20,401 nt of DNA. Source: an uncultured Dysosmobacter sp. GTDB taxonomy: Bacteria; Bacillota; Clostridia; Oscillospirales; Oscillospiraceae. The translations under genes and the position numbers were made by a program. This document shows, in pieces, positions 1 to 6,578 of the stretch; position 1 is the first letter of the stretch; every line of letters begins with the position of its first letter. The notes under the pieces are model-generated. The model ran no database searches, was not told where the DNA came from, and saw only the letters and a program-made list of their open reading frames with translations. The DNA lies in the NCBI GenBank assembly GCA_934636905.1, contig CAKUBJ010000030.1, positions 1 through 20,401 on the forward strand, in the 5' to 3' direction.

Positions 1-70
1 CGGGGAACCGAGCAGCATTAAGCGGGATGTTCCATGTGCCGCGAGGACGCCGGTTCCGTGTCTGCAAACG
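1..70 (+). ncRNA. ffs: Signal recognition particle RNA (3' part only, cut by window start)
   Basis: The first bases are the apex and 3' strand of SRP RNA domain IV, the part that binds Ffh and guides ribosomes to the membrane. A GGAA tetraloop (4-7) is closed by CGG/CCG. It is followed by the conserved GCAGC asymmetric loop (12-16), an ATTAAGCGG stretch, and the ATGTGCCGCG 3' strand (34-43) that closes the symmetric loop. The position directly before dnaX is the usual place for this gene in Firmicutes. The 5' half lies outside the window, so I cannot tell whether this is the short 4.5S form or the long form with an Alu domain. The 3' end is approximate and could reach position 110. Confidence 0.85.
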
Positions 71-78
71 GAGGATGA

Positions 79-104
79 TTCCATACGGCCGCAGCCGTAT
101 GGAA
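79..104 (+). other. Perfect 11-bp hairpin after the SRP RNA
   Basis: TTCCATACGGC and GCCGTATGGAA form a perfect stem around a CGCA tetraloop. No U-tract follows, so it is not a classical terminator. It may be part of the SRP RNA 3' region or a processing or stability element. Confidence 0.5.
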
Positions 105-117
105 CCGGCATTGATCC

Positions 118-161
118 GCGCAGGACACCCGTCCGGGGTTCCTGCGCACGCGCTTTCTTTT
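118..161 (+). terminator. Probable terminator of the SRP RNA
   Basis: GCGCAGGA (118-125) pairs with TCCTGCGC (140-147), and ACCC (127-130) pairs with GGGT (136-139) inside it, with one bulged C. A short spacer and then CTTTCTTTT (153-161) follow. The U-tract is a few bases away from the stem, so the call is moderate. It sits between the SRP RNA and the dnaX ribosome binding site. Confidence 0.5.
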
Positions 162-191
162 CCATGATTCTCTTTTCAGGGGGTGTGTTCC

Positions 192-2024
192 GTGTATCAG
201 GCGCTGTACCGCAAGTGGCGGCCCAAGGTGTTTTCCGACGTCATCGGACAGGAGCACATCACGGAAACCCTGAAAAAGCAGGTGGCGGAGGGACGCACCT
301 CCCACGCCTACCTCTTCACCGGCACCCGGGGCACCGGCAAGACCACCTGCGCCAAAATTCTGGCCAAGGCCGTCAACTGCGAGCACCCGGTGGACGGCGA
401 CCCCTGCTGCCAATGCCCCAGCTGTCTGGGGCTGGAAAGCGGCAGCTTTCTGGACGTGCTGGAACTGGACGCCGCCTCCAACAACGGCGTGGATCAGGTG
501 CGTGCCCTGCGGGATGAGGCCATCTACGCCCCGGCCAACGTGAAAAAGCGGGTGTACATCGTGGACGAGGTGCATATGCTGTCCACGGCGGCCTTCAACG
601 CCCTTCTGAAAATTCTGGAAGAGCCCCCGGCACACCTGATGTTCATTCTGGCCACCACGGAACTGCACAAGGTGCCTGCCACCATCCTCTCCCGGTGCCA
701 GCGGTACTCCTTCAAGCGGATTCTGCCGGCGGACATTGCCCGGCGGCTGACCTATGTAGCCCGGCAGGAGCACATCGACCTGACCCCCGACGGGGCGGAA
801 CTGCTCTCCCGGCTGGCGGACGGCGCCCTGCGGGACGGCCTGAGCCTGCTGGACCAGTGTGCCGCCGCCGGCGGCACGGTGGACAGCCGCGCCGTGCTGG
901 AAGTGCTGGGACTGGCGGGAAATCTCCAGACCGCCCAGCTGATGCGGCACATCCTGAACCGGGACGCGCAGGCGGCGCTGCTGCTTTTGAATGAACTGTA
1001 CGCCGGCGGCAAGGACGTAGGCGCGGTGCTGGGGGAGTTGTCCTCCCTGACCCGTGACCTGCTGCTGCGGAAAACCGCCCCGGAGGGCGGCGCGGCGCTG
1101 CTGTCCGGCGGCTTTGACAGCGCCACGCTGGACGGGCTGGGCAAAGGCATCCCCGCCAACCGGTTTCTCTATCTGGCCTCTACCCTGCAGAAGGCATCCG
1201 CCGGGCTTTATTACAGCACGGACCGCCGCACCGACGCGGAGTTATGCCTCCTGCGGCTGTGCGACGAGAGCCTGTGCGGCGATTTGACGGCGCTGGAAAA
1301 CCGCATCACCAGATTGGAAGATGCGCTGGAACGGGGCGCGGTAATCCGTGCCGCCGTCACCGGCAGCACCGCCACGGACAACAGCACTGCCTCCCCCGGC
1401 GTTTCCGGCAATGCTTTGCCCCGGACGCCGGAGACGGCAAAAATGGCGCCTGCTCCCGCCCCGGACAGGGCGGAACAAGCGCCGGCTGATTCCCGGCAGG
1501 ATGCCCCTCCCTGGGACGAGCCGCCTCTGCCGGAGGAGCCGCCCATGCGAGAGGAACCGGGGGAAAGGGCCTTTGATATCCCGGCAGACGCCCTGCCGGT
1601 GAAGCCGGCTCCCCCGAAAGCACCTGCCGTCCGGGAAACTCCCCGGCCCCGGGAAAGTGCAGCCGTCCCGGCACCGCAGAACCGTCAAGCAGCCGTCCCG
1701 GCTGCCGGCGGTGGAAACTGGTGGCGTGCTCTGGCGGAGAACTGCAAGGGGCAGCTGCCTCCCATGTACCGGGCCTTTCTGGAACTGTGCAGCGGCGCGT
1801 TGGAGGGAGATCAGGTTACGGTGTTCGCCCCGGATGAAATCACCCTGAGCCGGCTGGACAATGACCGGGTGCGGGGCGTTCTGGCCGCCGAGGCGGAAAA
1901 GTCCTCCGGACAGGCTGTGCGGATTCTGTTCCGGGTAGGGGAAGCCCCCAAATCATCCCCCCGGGAAAATCTGAAAAACCTGCTGGAATTCGGCAGCAGG
2001 TTTGACAATATTGAAATCAAATAA
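192..2024 (+). CDS. dnaX: DNA polymerase III subunits gamma/tau (clamp-loader ATPase)
   Basis: This is the clamp-loader ATPase of the replicative polymerase, which opens the beta clamp and ties the polymerase cores together. I chose the GTG at 192, giving the family start MYQALYRKWRP. It is preceded by AGGGGG (178-183) at 8-nt spacing, whereas the GTG at 183 would overlap that site. The protein is 610 aa. The N-terminal AAA+ domain has Walker A GTRGTGKT (about 44-51), the zinc-binding cysteines (about C63, C72, C75, C78), Walker B with DEVH (about 125-128) and the SRC sensor (LSRCQRY). Domain III follows, then a Pro/Ala/Glu-rich linker (about 380-505) and a C-terminal tau-type domain. I see no A6G slippery heptamer, so a separate gamma product by frameshift is not supported. 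ybaB follows 15 bp downstream, as usual. Confidence 0.97.
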   Translation: MYQALYRKWRPKVFSDVIGQEHITETLKKQVAEGRTSHAYLFTGTRGTGKTTCAKILAKAVNCEHPVDGDPCCQCPSCLGLESGSFLDVLELDAASNNGVDQVRALRDEAIYAPANVKKRVYIVDEVHMLSTAAFNALLKILEEPPAHLMFILATTELHKVPATILSRCQRYSFKRILPADIARRLTYVARQEHIDLTPDGAELLSRLADGALRDGLSLLDQCAAAGGTVDSRAVLEVLGLAGNLQTAQLMRHILNRDAQAALLLLNELYAGGKDVGAVLGELSSLTRDLLLRKTAPEGGAALLSGGFDSATLDGLGKGIPANRFLYLASTLQKASAGLYYSTDRRTDAELCLLRLCDESLCGDLTALENRITRLEDALERGAVIRAAVTGSTATDNSTASPGVSGNALPRTPETAKMAPAPAPDRAEQAPADSRQDAPPWDEPPLPEEPPMREEPGERAFDIPADALPVKPAPPKAPAVRETPRPRESAAVPAPQNRQAAVPAAGGGNWWRALAENCKGQLPPMYRAFLELCSGALEGDQVTVFAPDEITLSRLDNDRVRGVLAAEAEKSSGQAVRILFRVGEAPKSSPRENLKNLLEFGSRFDNIEIK

Positions 2025-2039
2025 AAGGAGATTGGAACT

Positions 2040-2402
2040 ATGGGTTACAGCGCACGCCGTGGATTTACCAACGGCAAGATTTCCGGAGCCGCCCGTCAGG
2101 CGGAGCTTCAGCAGAAAATCGCCGCCATGCAGGAGAAGATGGCGGAAATCCAGAACGACGTGGAGGCGCAGGAGTTCACCGCCAGCGTAGGCGGCGGCGT
2201 AGTGGAAGCCAAGGTCAACGGCAAGAAGGAAGTTCTCGCCGTGCATATCAAGCCGGAGGCGGTGGATCCCGAGGATGTGGAAATGCTTCAGGATCTGGTG
2301 GTTTCCGCCGTCAACGAAGCGCTGCGTCAGGCAGGCGAGGCCATGGACAAGAGCATGGAAAGCGCCGCCGGCGGTCTGGATCTCAGCGGCTTCGGACTGT
2401 AA
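2040..2402 (+). CDS. ybaB: YbaB/EbfC-family nucleoid-associated protein
   Basis: This is a 120-aa DNA-binding protein of the YbaB/EbfC family. Members form small dimers that coat DNA, and the gene is nearly always co-transcribed with dnaX. A helical N-terminal segment rich in Gln, Met and Glu (about 19-46) precedes the conserved core, with its short Gly-rich turn (SVGGGVV), the NGKKEVLAVHIKPE strand pair and the DVEMLQDLVVSAVNEAL helix. The ATG at 2040 has AAGGAG at 2025-2030. The dnaX stop is 15 bp upstream, so they form one operon. The N-terminus (MGYSARRGF) has extra residues before the usual start of the helix. In many Firmicutes recR comes next; here a terminator and an unrelated lipoprotein gene follow. 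Confidence 0.93.
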   Translation: MGYSARRGFTNGKISGAARQAELQQKIAAMQEKMAEIQNDVEAQEFTASVGGGVVEAKVNGKKEVLAVHIKPEAVDPEDVEMLQDLVVSAVNEALRQAGEAMDKSMESAAGGLDLSGFGL

Positions 2403-2444
2403 GGAAAGACGCAGAACAGAGAGAACGACTTTCTTGACACACGG

Positions 2445-2472
2445 GAGCGGGGCATCTGCCCCGCTCTTCTTT
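2445..2472 (+). terminator. Intrinsic terminator of the dnaX-ybaB operon
   Basis: GAGCGGGGC (2445-2453) and GCCCCGCTC (2458-2466) form a perfect 9-bp stem with an ATCT loop, followed by TTCTTT. It separates dnaX-ybaB from the lipoprotein gene downstream. Confidence 0.9.
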
Positions 2473-2486
2473 GAATCGGAGGTCTG

Positions 2487-4283
2487 ATGAAAAAGAAAAT
2501 TCTTGCAGCATTGCTGTGCCTGAGCCTGCTGAGCGGCTGCGGCGGCGCGCCGGTATCCCTGCCGGAGGCGAAGCAGCCGGACAGCAGCCCCGTCATTGCC
2601 TACGTCCCGCTGGACGACCGGCCGGACAACGTGGGGCGGGTGGTCTATCTGGCGGAAAGTCTGGGCTACACCCTGCATATGCCGGAGGAGTGGATGTACA
2701 AAACTCTGCTGGACGGCCAGCTGGAGGACTACTACGTGGAAAAGGGTCTGGAAATCCAGTCATGGACCGGCCAGAGCGGGTATCCCGCCCTGCTGTACGA
2801 CTGGGTGCTGGAGCAGGAGGCCGCAGGCTGCGACCGCTACATTCTCTCCATGGATCAGCTGCTGTACGGCGGGTTGGTGGCTTCCCGGCTGGCGGAGGAC
2901 ACCACGGAGCGGGACGGGGAGCCGTGGCCGCTGACGGAACTGCTGGAAAGCCTGCTGTCCGCCCTGGCCGCCGACCCTGATAACGAGGTCTGGCTGCTGG
3001 ACAGCGTCATGCGGCTGGCCCCCACCGTAGGGTACAACGGGGGGACGCTGGAGGAATACAACGCCCTGCGGGCTTTCGGTGCGGCCCCCCGGAAAACCCT
3101 CACCGGGGACGAACTGACGCTGGACGCCATCCGGAGTACTTATGATACCGGCGCCGACGGCAGGAGTCTGATGGACTTCGGCAGTGACAGCGCCATGTGC
3201 GGCACTGCCGTGCGGTATATGGAGCATCGGATCAGCAAGCTGTCCCTCAGCGGAAAACTGCTGGAAGCCGTTGACCGGCTGGGACACGACCGGTTCCATG
3301 TCCTCATTGGCATTGACGACTCCTCCTCAGAGGACTGCATCCAGAAAAACGAAATCGCCTACCTGAATGCCCGGCTGCGGGAAGGGGACGTAATCCTCTC
3401 CGGGGTGGACGATCTGGCCTTCAAGGCAGTGGCGAAGCTGTATCTCAGTGAGGTGGAATGGAGCGGCGCTTCCGTCGGCGTGCAGTACTTCGGCGGTACG
3501 GAGGGACAGCCCGCCTGCGACTACGATTACAAGCCCCTGACGGAGATTGTGGCGGAGCATCTCGGCTATTTCGGCCTGACGGAGAGTGAGAACCCGGATC
3601 TCCATGTGCTGGTGCTGACCCAGCCGGAGGACGCCGGACAGAAGCAGCAATACATCAAAGAACTGATTCGGGTTCTGAAGCAGCAGCTGGATGACAATCT
3701 CCCGGTGATCCTCATCGACGCCGGCAACGGCCAGTACGGCACCGCCTTCCACGACGCGCTGGTAAAAGAGACGGAACTGGGCAAACTCCTGAGTTATGCC
3801 GGCTTTCTGGACATGGCCATTGTCACCGGCACGGCTCTGAGCCACGGCGTGGCCCGCTATGCCCATCTGGTGCAGGGGGAAACCTCACAGGCCGAGGAGT
3901 CCGCCTTCTGCAAAACGCTGGCAGACAGCATTCTGAAGGATTTCTGCTATAAGAATGCGGTGCGGGAGGATATTCTGTCCTATGTCCGGAACGATTTGGG
4001 AGGCGACGCCAACAACTTCTGCCTGCCGGAACTGGATCGGGACGCCATTACCGCCCGGCTGGCGGAGGGAATGAACGATGCCGCGGCGCCTGTGGTGAAA
4101 AATCTGGAACACAGCAGCCTCCTGATTTCCCTGAAGGAGGATGCCGTGTCGGCGGGCTGGGGTGCCATTGCGCTTTCGAATTACCGGTTTCCCTGGGAGC
4201 GTGCCTTTGAGATGGACATGGATCTTGCCATCGACCCGCCGGGTCAGCCCCACAAACGCATTCTGGGGCTGTACTATCAGTGA
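2487..4283 (+). CDS. DUF4127 family lipoprotein
   Basis: This 598-aa protein is exported and lipid-anchored. A KKK-start signal peptide ends in the lipobox LLSGC, with the acylated Cys at position 18. The mature protein opens with the hallmark of the DUF4127 family, YVPLDDRPDN (about 39-48). Other conserved-looking motifs are LSMDQLLYGGL, an LIGIDDSSSED stretch and LIDAGNGQYG. The Asp-rich motifs at strand ends resemble a metal- or substrate-binding site, but that is inference; the family has no established reaction. The start has GGAGG at 2478-2482 with a short 4-nt spacer. The gene stands behind the dnaX-ybaB terminator and is followed by another, so it is probably a single-gene unit. I found no clear promoter; a TTGACA at 2434 has no matching -10. 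Confidence 0.85.
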   Translation: MKKKILAALLCLSLLSGCGGAPVSLPEAKQPDSSPVIAYVPLDDRPDNVGRVVYLAESLGYTLHMPEEWMYKTLLDGQLEDYYVEKGLEIQSWTGQSGYPALLYDWVLEQEAAGCDRYILSMDQLLYGGLVASRLAEDTTERDGEPWPLTELLESLLSALAADPDNEVWLLDSVMRLAPTVGYNGGTLEEYNALRAFGAAPRKTLTGDELTLDAIRSTYDTGADGRSLMDFGSDSAMCGTAVRYMEHRISKLSLSGKLLEAVDRLGHDRFHVLIGIDDSSSEDCIQKNEIAYLNARLREGDVILSGVDDLAFKAVAKLYLSEVEWSGASVGVQYFGGTEGQPACDYDYKPLTEIVAEHLGYFGLTESENPDLHVLVLTQPEDAGQKQQYIKELIRVLKQQLDDNLPVILIDAGNGQYGTAFHDALVKETELGKLLSYAGFLDMAIVTGTALSHGVARYAHLVQGETSQAEESAFCKTLADSILKDFCYKNAVREDILSYVRNDLGGDANNFCLPELDRDAITARLAEGMNDAAAPVVKNLEHSSLLISLKEDAVSAGWGAIALSNYRFPWERAFEMDMDLAIDPPGQPHKRILGLYYQ

Positions 4284-4332
4284 TGGGAGAACGGTGCGCC
4301 TGCCCGGTGCTTTCTGTTCTCTTCACTCCGGA

Positions 4333-4396
4333 GGGTTCGGGCGAAAGCTGGGGACGCTTTCCGGGACAGAAAACCGCCGGAACCCCTGTTTTTCTT
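4333..4396 (+). terminator. Possible branched terminator of the DUF4127 gene
   Basis: The outer arms GGGTTC (4333-4338) and GAACCC (4380-4385) enclose an inner hairpin GAAAGC/GCTTTC. CTGTTTTTCTT (4386-4396) follows. The outer loop is large, so this is tentative. The rest of the 4284-4595 gap holds an AT-rich stretch (about 4390-4470) in which I recognise no gene. Confidence 0.4.
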
Positions 4397-4514
4397 CGAA
4401 ACGTTTACAAATTATTCACACCCAACTCATAATTTCGCAAAAATGTTCGGGTATCTTAATACTTGCAAAGGGTTCTCCCAGCCCGATGCGTTTTCTCCCT
4501 CCTAAAACACACAG

Positions 4515-4547
4515 CAAAAATCCCCGGCCATAGGCCGGGGATTTTTG
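4515..4547 (-). terminator. Terminator of the SASP gene (symmetrical)
   Basis: AAAAATCCCCGGCC (4516-4529) and GGCCGGGGATTTTT (4533-4546) form a perfect 14-bp palindrome around ATA. It gives a U-tract on either strand. It lies 49 bp beyond the SASP stop and also blocks rightward read-through from the DUF4127 side. Confidence 0.9.
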
Positions 4548-4595
4548 TGTTCCCTTTGTCAGGGATTTGGAACTCAGCGCCTGTCTGCGTGGAAA

Positions 4596-4793
4596 TTACA
4601 GGTTCTTCTCGTAGGACTCGATCATCTTCTTGACCATCTGTCCGCCCACGGAGCCGGCCTCGCGGCTGGTCAGGTCGCCGTTATAGCCGTTCTTCAGGTT
4701 GACGCCCATCTCGGCGGCGGCTTCCATCTTGAACTTATCCATGGCGGCGCGGGCCTCGGGAACATTGATCTTGTTGGTGTTCTTACTGGACAT
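4596..4793 (-). CDS. Small acid-soluble spore protein, alpha/beta type
   Basis: This 65-aa protein saturates spore DNA, shifts it to an A-like form and protects it from UV and hydrolysis; the germination protease GPR degrades it on outgrowth. The family signatures are present: a KxEAAxExG-type segment with the GPR cleavage region (KMEAAAEMGVNL, about 22-33) and the second motif LTSREAGSVGGQMVKKMI (about 41-58). The ATG has AAGGAG just upstream. A sigma-G-like promoter (4849-4877) and a strong terminator make it a single-gene unit. It is good evidence that the organism forms endospores. Confidence 0.96.
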   Translation of the reverse strand: MSSKNTNKINVPEARAAMDKFKMEAAAEMGVNLKNGYNGDLTSREAGSVGGQMVKKMIESYEKNL

Positions 4794-4848
4794 AATCGTT
4801 TCTCCTTTTCAATATCCTGCATTTATGGGTTTCTGGGTATCGCAAGCA

Positions 4849-4877
4849 TAGTTTGACTCGAAAAGGAAAGCATATGC
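4849..4877 (-). promoter_or_regulatory. Sigma-G-like (forespore) promoter of the SASP gene
   Basis: Read on the minus strand, GCATA (-35, 4873-4877) and CAAACTA (-10, 4849-4855) are 17 bp apart. This fits the forespore sigma-G consensus (GHATR, CATWHTA) with one mismatch. It lies about 56 bp before the SASP start codon, which is the expected regulator for this family. Confidence 0.7.
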
Positions 4878-4922
4878 GAAAAAACAGTCGGTAATTTTTG
4901 TACATTTCTGAAAAGAACGCCA

Positions 4923-4963
4923 AAAAGCGGTGCGTCTCCGTTCAGAGGCGCACCGCTTTTGTT
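4923..4963 (-). terminator. Terminator downstream of the SLH surface gene (symmetrical)
   Basis: AAAAGCGGTGCG (4923-4934) pairs with CGCACCGCTTTT (4949-4960), with CTC/GAG extending it inward. U-runs arise on both strands. It lies 23 bp after the stop of the SLH protein gene and insulates it from the SASP promoter. Confidence 0.88.
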
Positions 4964-4985
4964 AAAAGGGAGCACACTTCCGCCG

Positions 4986-6515
4986 TCAGCCCAGAAAGCG
5001 GTACAGGAAGGTCACAATCTGTGCCCGGGTACAGCCATCGCCGGGGCGGAAGGCCGTTTCTGCAGCGCCTCTGGTGATACCCCCCCGGTACGCCCACAGC
5101 ACGGCGTCATAACAGAAGTCATTTTCGGAAACATCCGTAAACGGATTTTCACCCCGCACCTCAGGAGCGCCGGCACAGCGGTAGAGGAACGTCACCATCT
5201 GCCCCCGGGTGCAGGCCGCATTGGGGGCAAAGGCGGTTTCCGTGACCCCCTTGGTGATGCCCGTCTCCACCGCCCACAGCAGCGCTTCATAGTAATAGGC
5301 GCCGGGTTCCATATCCGTAAAGGTGCAGGTGCGGCCGGCCGCTGCGGGGCAGCCGGAGGCACGCCACAGGAACGCCGCCATCTGCGCCCGGGTACAGGGG
5401 ATGTCCGGCCCGAAGGAACTGGTGGAAATGCCGTTGGCAATGCCCCTGCCGGAGGCCCATCTGACGGCCTCCTCATAATATGCGCCGTCGGGAACGTCCT
5501 TGAAATCGCTTCCGCCCTTTTCCGCCCATTTGGCGTACACCGTCATATCCCCGGTGAGTTTCACGGAGGCAATGGGATTGGTCAGCGCCGCGTCACCATA
5601 CCAGCCGGCAAAGGCGTACCCCTCCCGGGCAGGCGCATAGTCCCTCAGGTCAATGACGCTGCCGGCAGGGTCGCTGATTTTGGGAATCCCGCTGCCGCCG
5701 TTGGTTTCAAAGGTCAGGGTGCAGCTGCCGGTTCCGCCGCCGGAACCCCCAGAACCGCCGGAACCCCCGCCGGAGCCGTTGGGCGTCCAGTTGGGGAGGA
5801 ATGTGACATCACTCCCGGGCGTATATATTCTCCCCGCCGGATATTGGGCGGCGTCTCCGGCAATACTCCAGTGGCTGAAGGTGCAGCCGGCCTTAGCGGG
5901 GCCTGCGGAAAGCGCGACGGAGCCGCCCGCTTTTACGGGCACGGTTTTGAACTCCGTGCCGTCCTCCCGGAGGAAGGTCAGGAGGAAAATCTTCTCCTGA
6001 GCATTGTCCACGCGCACCTTCAAATCCCGCGTCTCTGCGGCAAAGTGCACGGCACTTTCATCCGCAGCCTTGCACCGCCGGTTCTCCACCACGGTTTCGC
6101 CGCCGGCGGCAATGACCTTCAGCCGGAAGGTGCCGATTTCCGCAGGGGTTGTATCGTGCTCATGGGTGATACCGGTGTTGAAGAACACATAGTGCGACCC
6201 GTCCAGCCGCGGCGGCCGGCTGCCTGTCTCATAACCGGTGCCGCCGCTGCCGGCCTCATCGCTGCCCTCCACAAACTCGAAAAATCCGCTGTCGTAGTAA
6301 ATCTCGTTCTGCGTTGTGCTGACGCGGCACCGCTCACTGGCGGACAGGCGATAGGTCACCGTGATGACCTCGCCGGTTTTCACGGTGATGTCATGCTTGC
6401 CGCCGGAGGTGAGGTCATAGGTCAGGGTAATGTCCCCGGCTGCGGCGGCGGAGGCGGCGGCCGGCAGAAAACCTGCCAGTACCAGCCCTATCAGGACGGA
6501 AAGGATTCTTTTCAT
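4986..6515 (-). CDS. Secreted SLH-domain surface protein with a cohesin-like domain and InlB-type repeats
   Basis: This 509-aa protein is predicted to be exported and bound to the cell wall. Parts in order: signal peptide (1 to about 25, ending in Ala-rich ASAAAAG); a beta-rich domain (about 27-172) whose layout resembles a cohesin or related carrier domain; two Listeria-Bacteroides (Flg_new/InlB B) repeats (about 177-245 and 265-331, the second ending in GWYGDAALTNP and MTVYAKW); a Gly/Ser linker between them (about 247-264); and three SLH domains (about 336-390, 397-450, 457-509), each with a CTRAQ or CTRGQ motif. SLH triplets bind pyruvylated cell-wall polymer. The ATG has AAAGGAG at 5-nt spacing. 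It lies 63 bp behind the large dockerin protein gene in the same direction, with a weak terminator between, so partial co-transcription is likely. The cohesin-like assignment is inference. Confidence 0.88.
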   Translation of the reverse strand: MKRILSVLIGLVLAGFLPAAASAAAAGDITLTYDLTSGGKHDITVKTGEVITVTYRLSASERCRVSTTQNEIYYDSGFFEFVEGSDEAGSGGTGYETGSRPPRLDGSHYVFFNTGITHEHDTTPAEIGTFRLKVIAAGGETVVENRRCKAADESAVHFAAETRDLKVRVDNAQEKIFLLTFLREDGTEFKTVPVKAGGSVALSAGPAKAGCTFSHWSIAGDAAQYPAGRIYTPGSDVTFLPNWTPNGSGGGSGGSGGSGGGTGSCTLTFETNGGSGIPKISDPAGSVIDLRDYAPAREGYAFAGWYGDAALTNPIASVKLTGDMTVYAKWAEKGGSDFKDVPDGAYYEEAVRWASGRGIANGISTSSFGPDIPCTRAQMAAFLWRASGCPAAAGRTCTFTDMEPGAYYYEALLWAVETGITKGVTETAFAPNAACTRGQMVTFLYRCAGAPEVRGENPFTDVSENDFCYDAVLWAYRGGITRGAAETAFRPGDGCTRAQIVTFLYRFLG

Positions 6516-6539
6516 GGCGGCTCCTTTCGTTTTGGACGG

Positions 6540-6561
6540 AAAAGGCGGCGAAGCACCGCCT
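6540..6561 (-). terminator. Intergenic hairpin/attenuating terminator between the two surface genes
   Basis: On the minus strand AGGCGG and CCGCCT pair around a 7-base loop, followed by TTT. It sits 18 bp after the stop of the dockerin protein gene and before the RBS of the SLH gene. The stem is short (6 bp), so it may only lower expression of the second gene. Confidence 0.6.
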
Positions 6562-6578
6562 CTCTTTCCGGCAAAGGC

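Noticed and set aside
192..2024. Programmed frameshift in dnaX to make gamma
   Set aside because: No A AAA AAG heptamer or similar long slippery run occurs near the domain III/linker boundary; the longest A run there is five (1439-1443) and is not in a fitting context.
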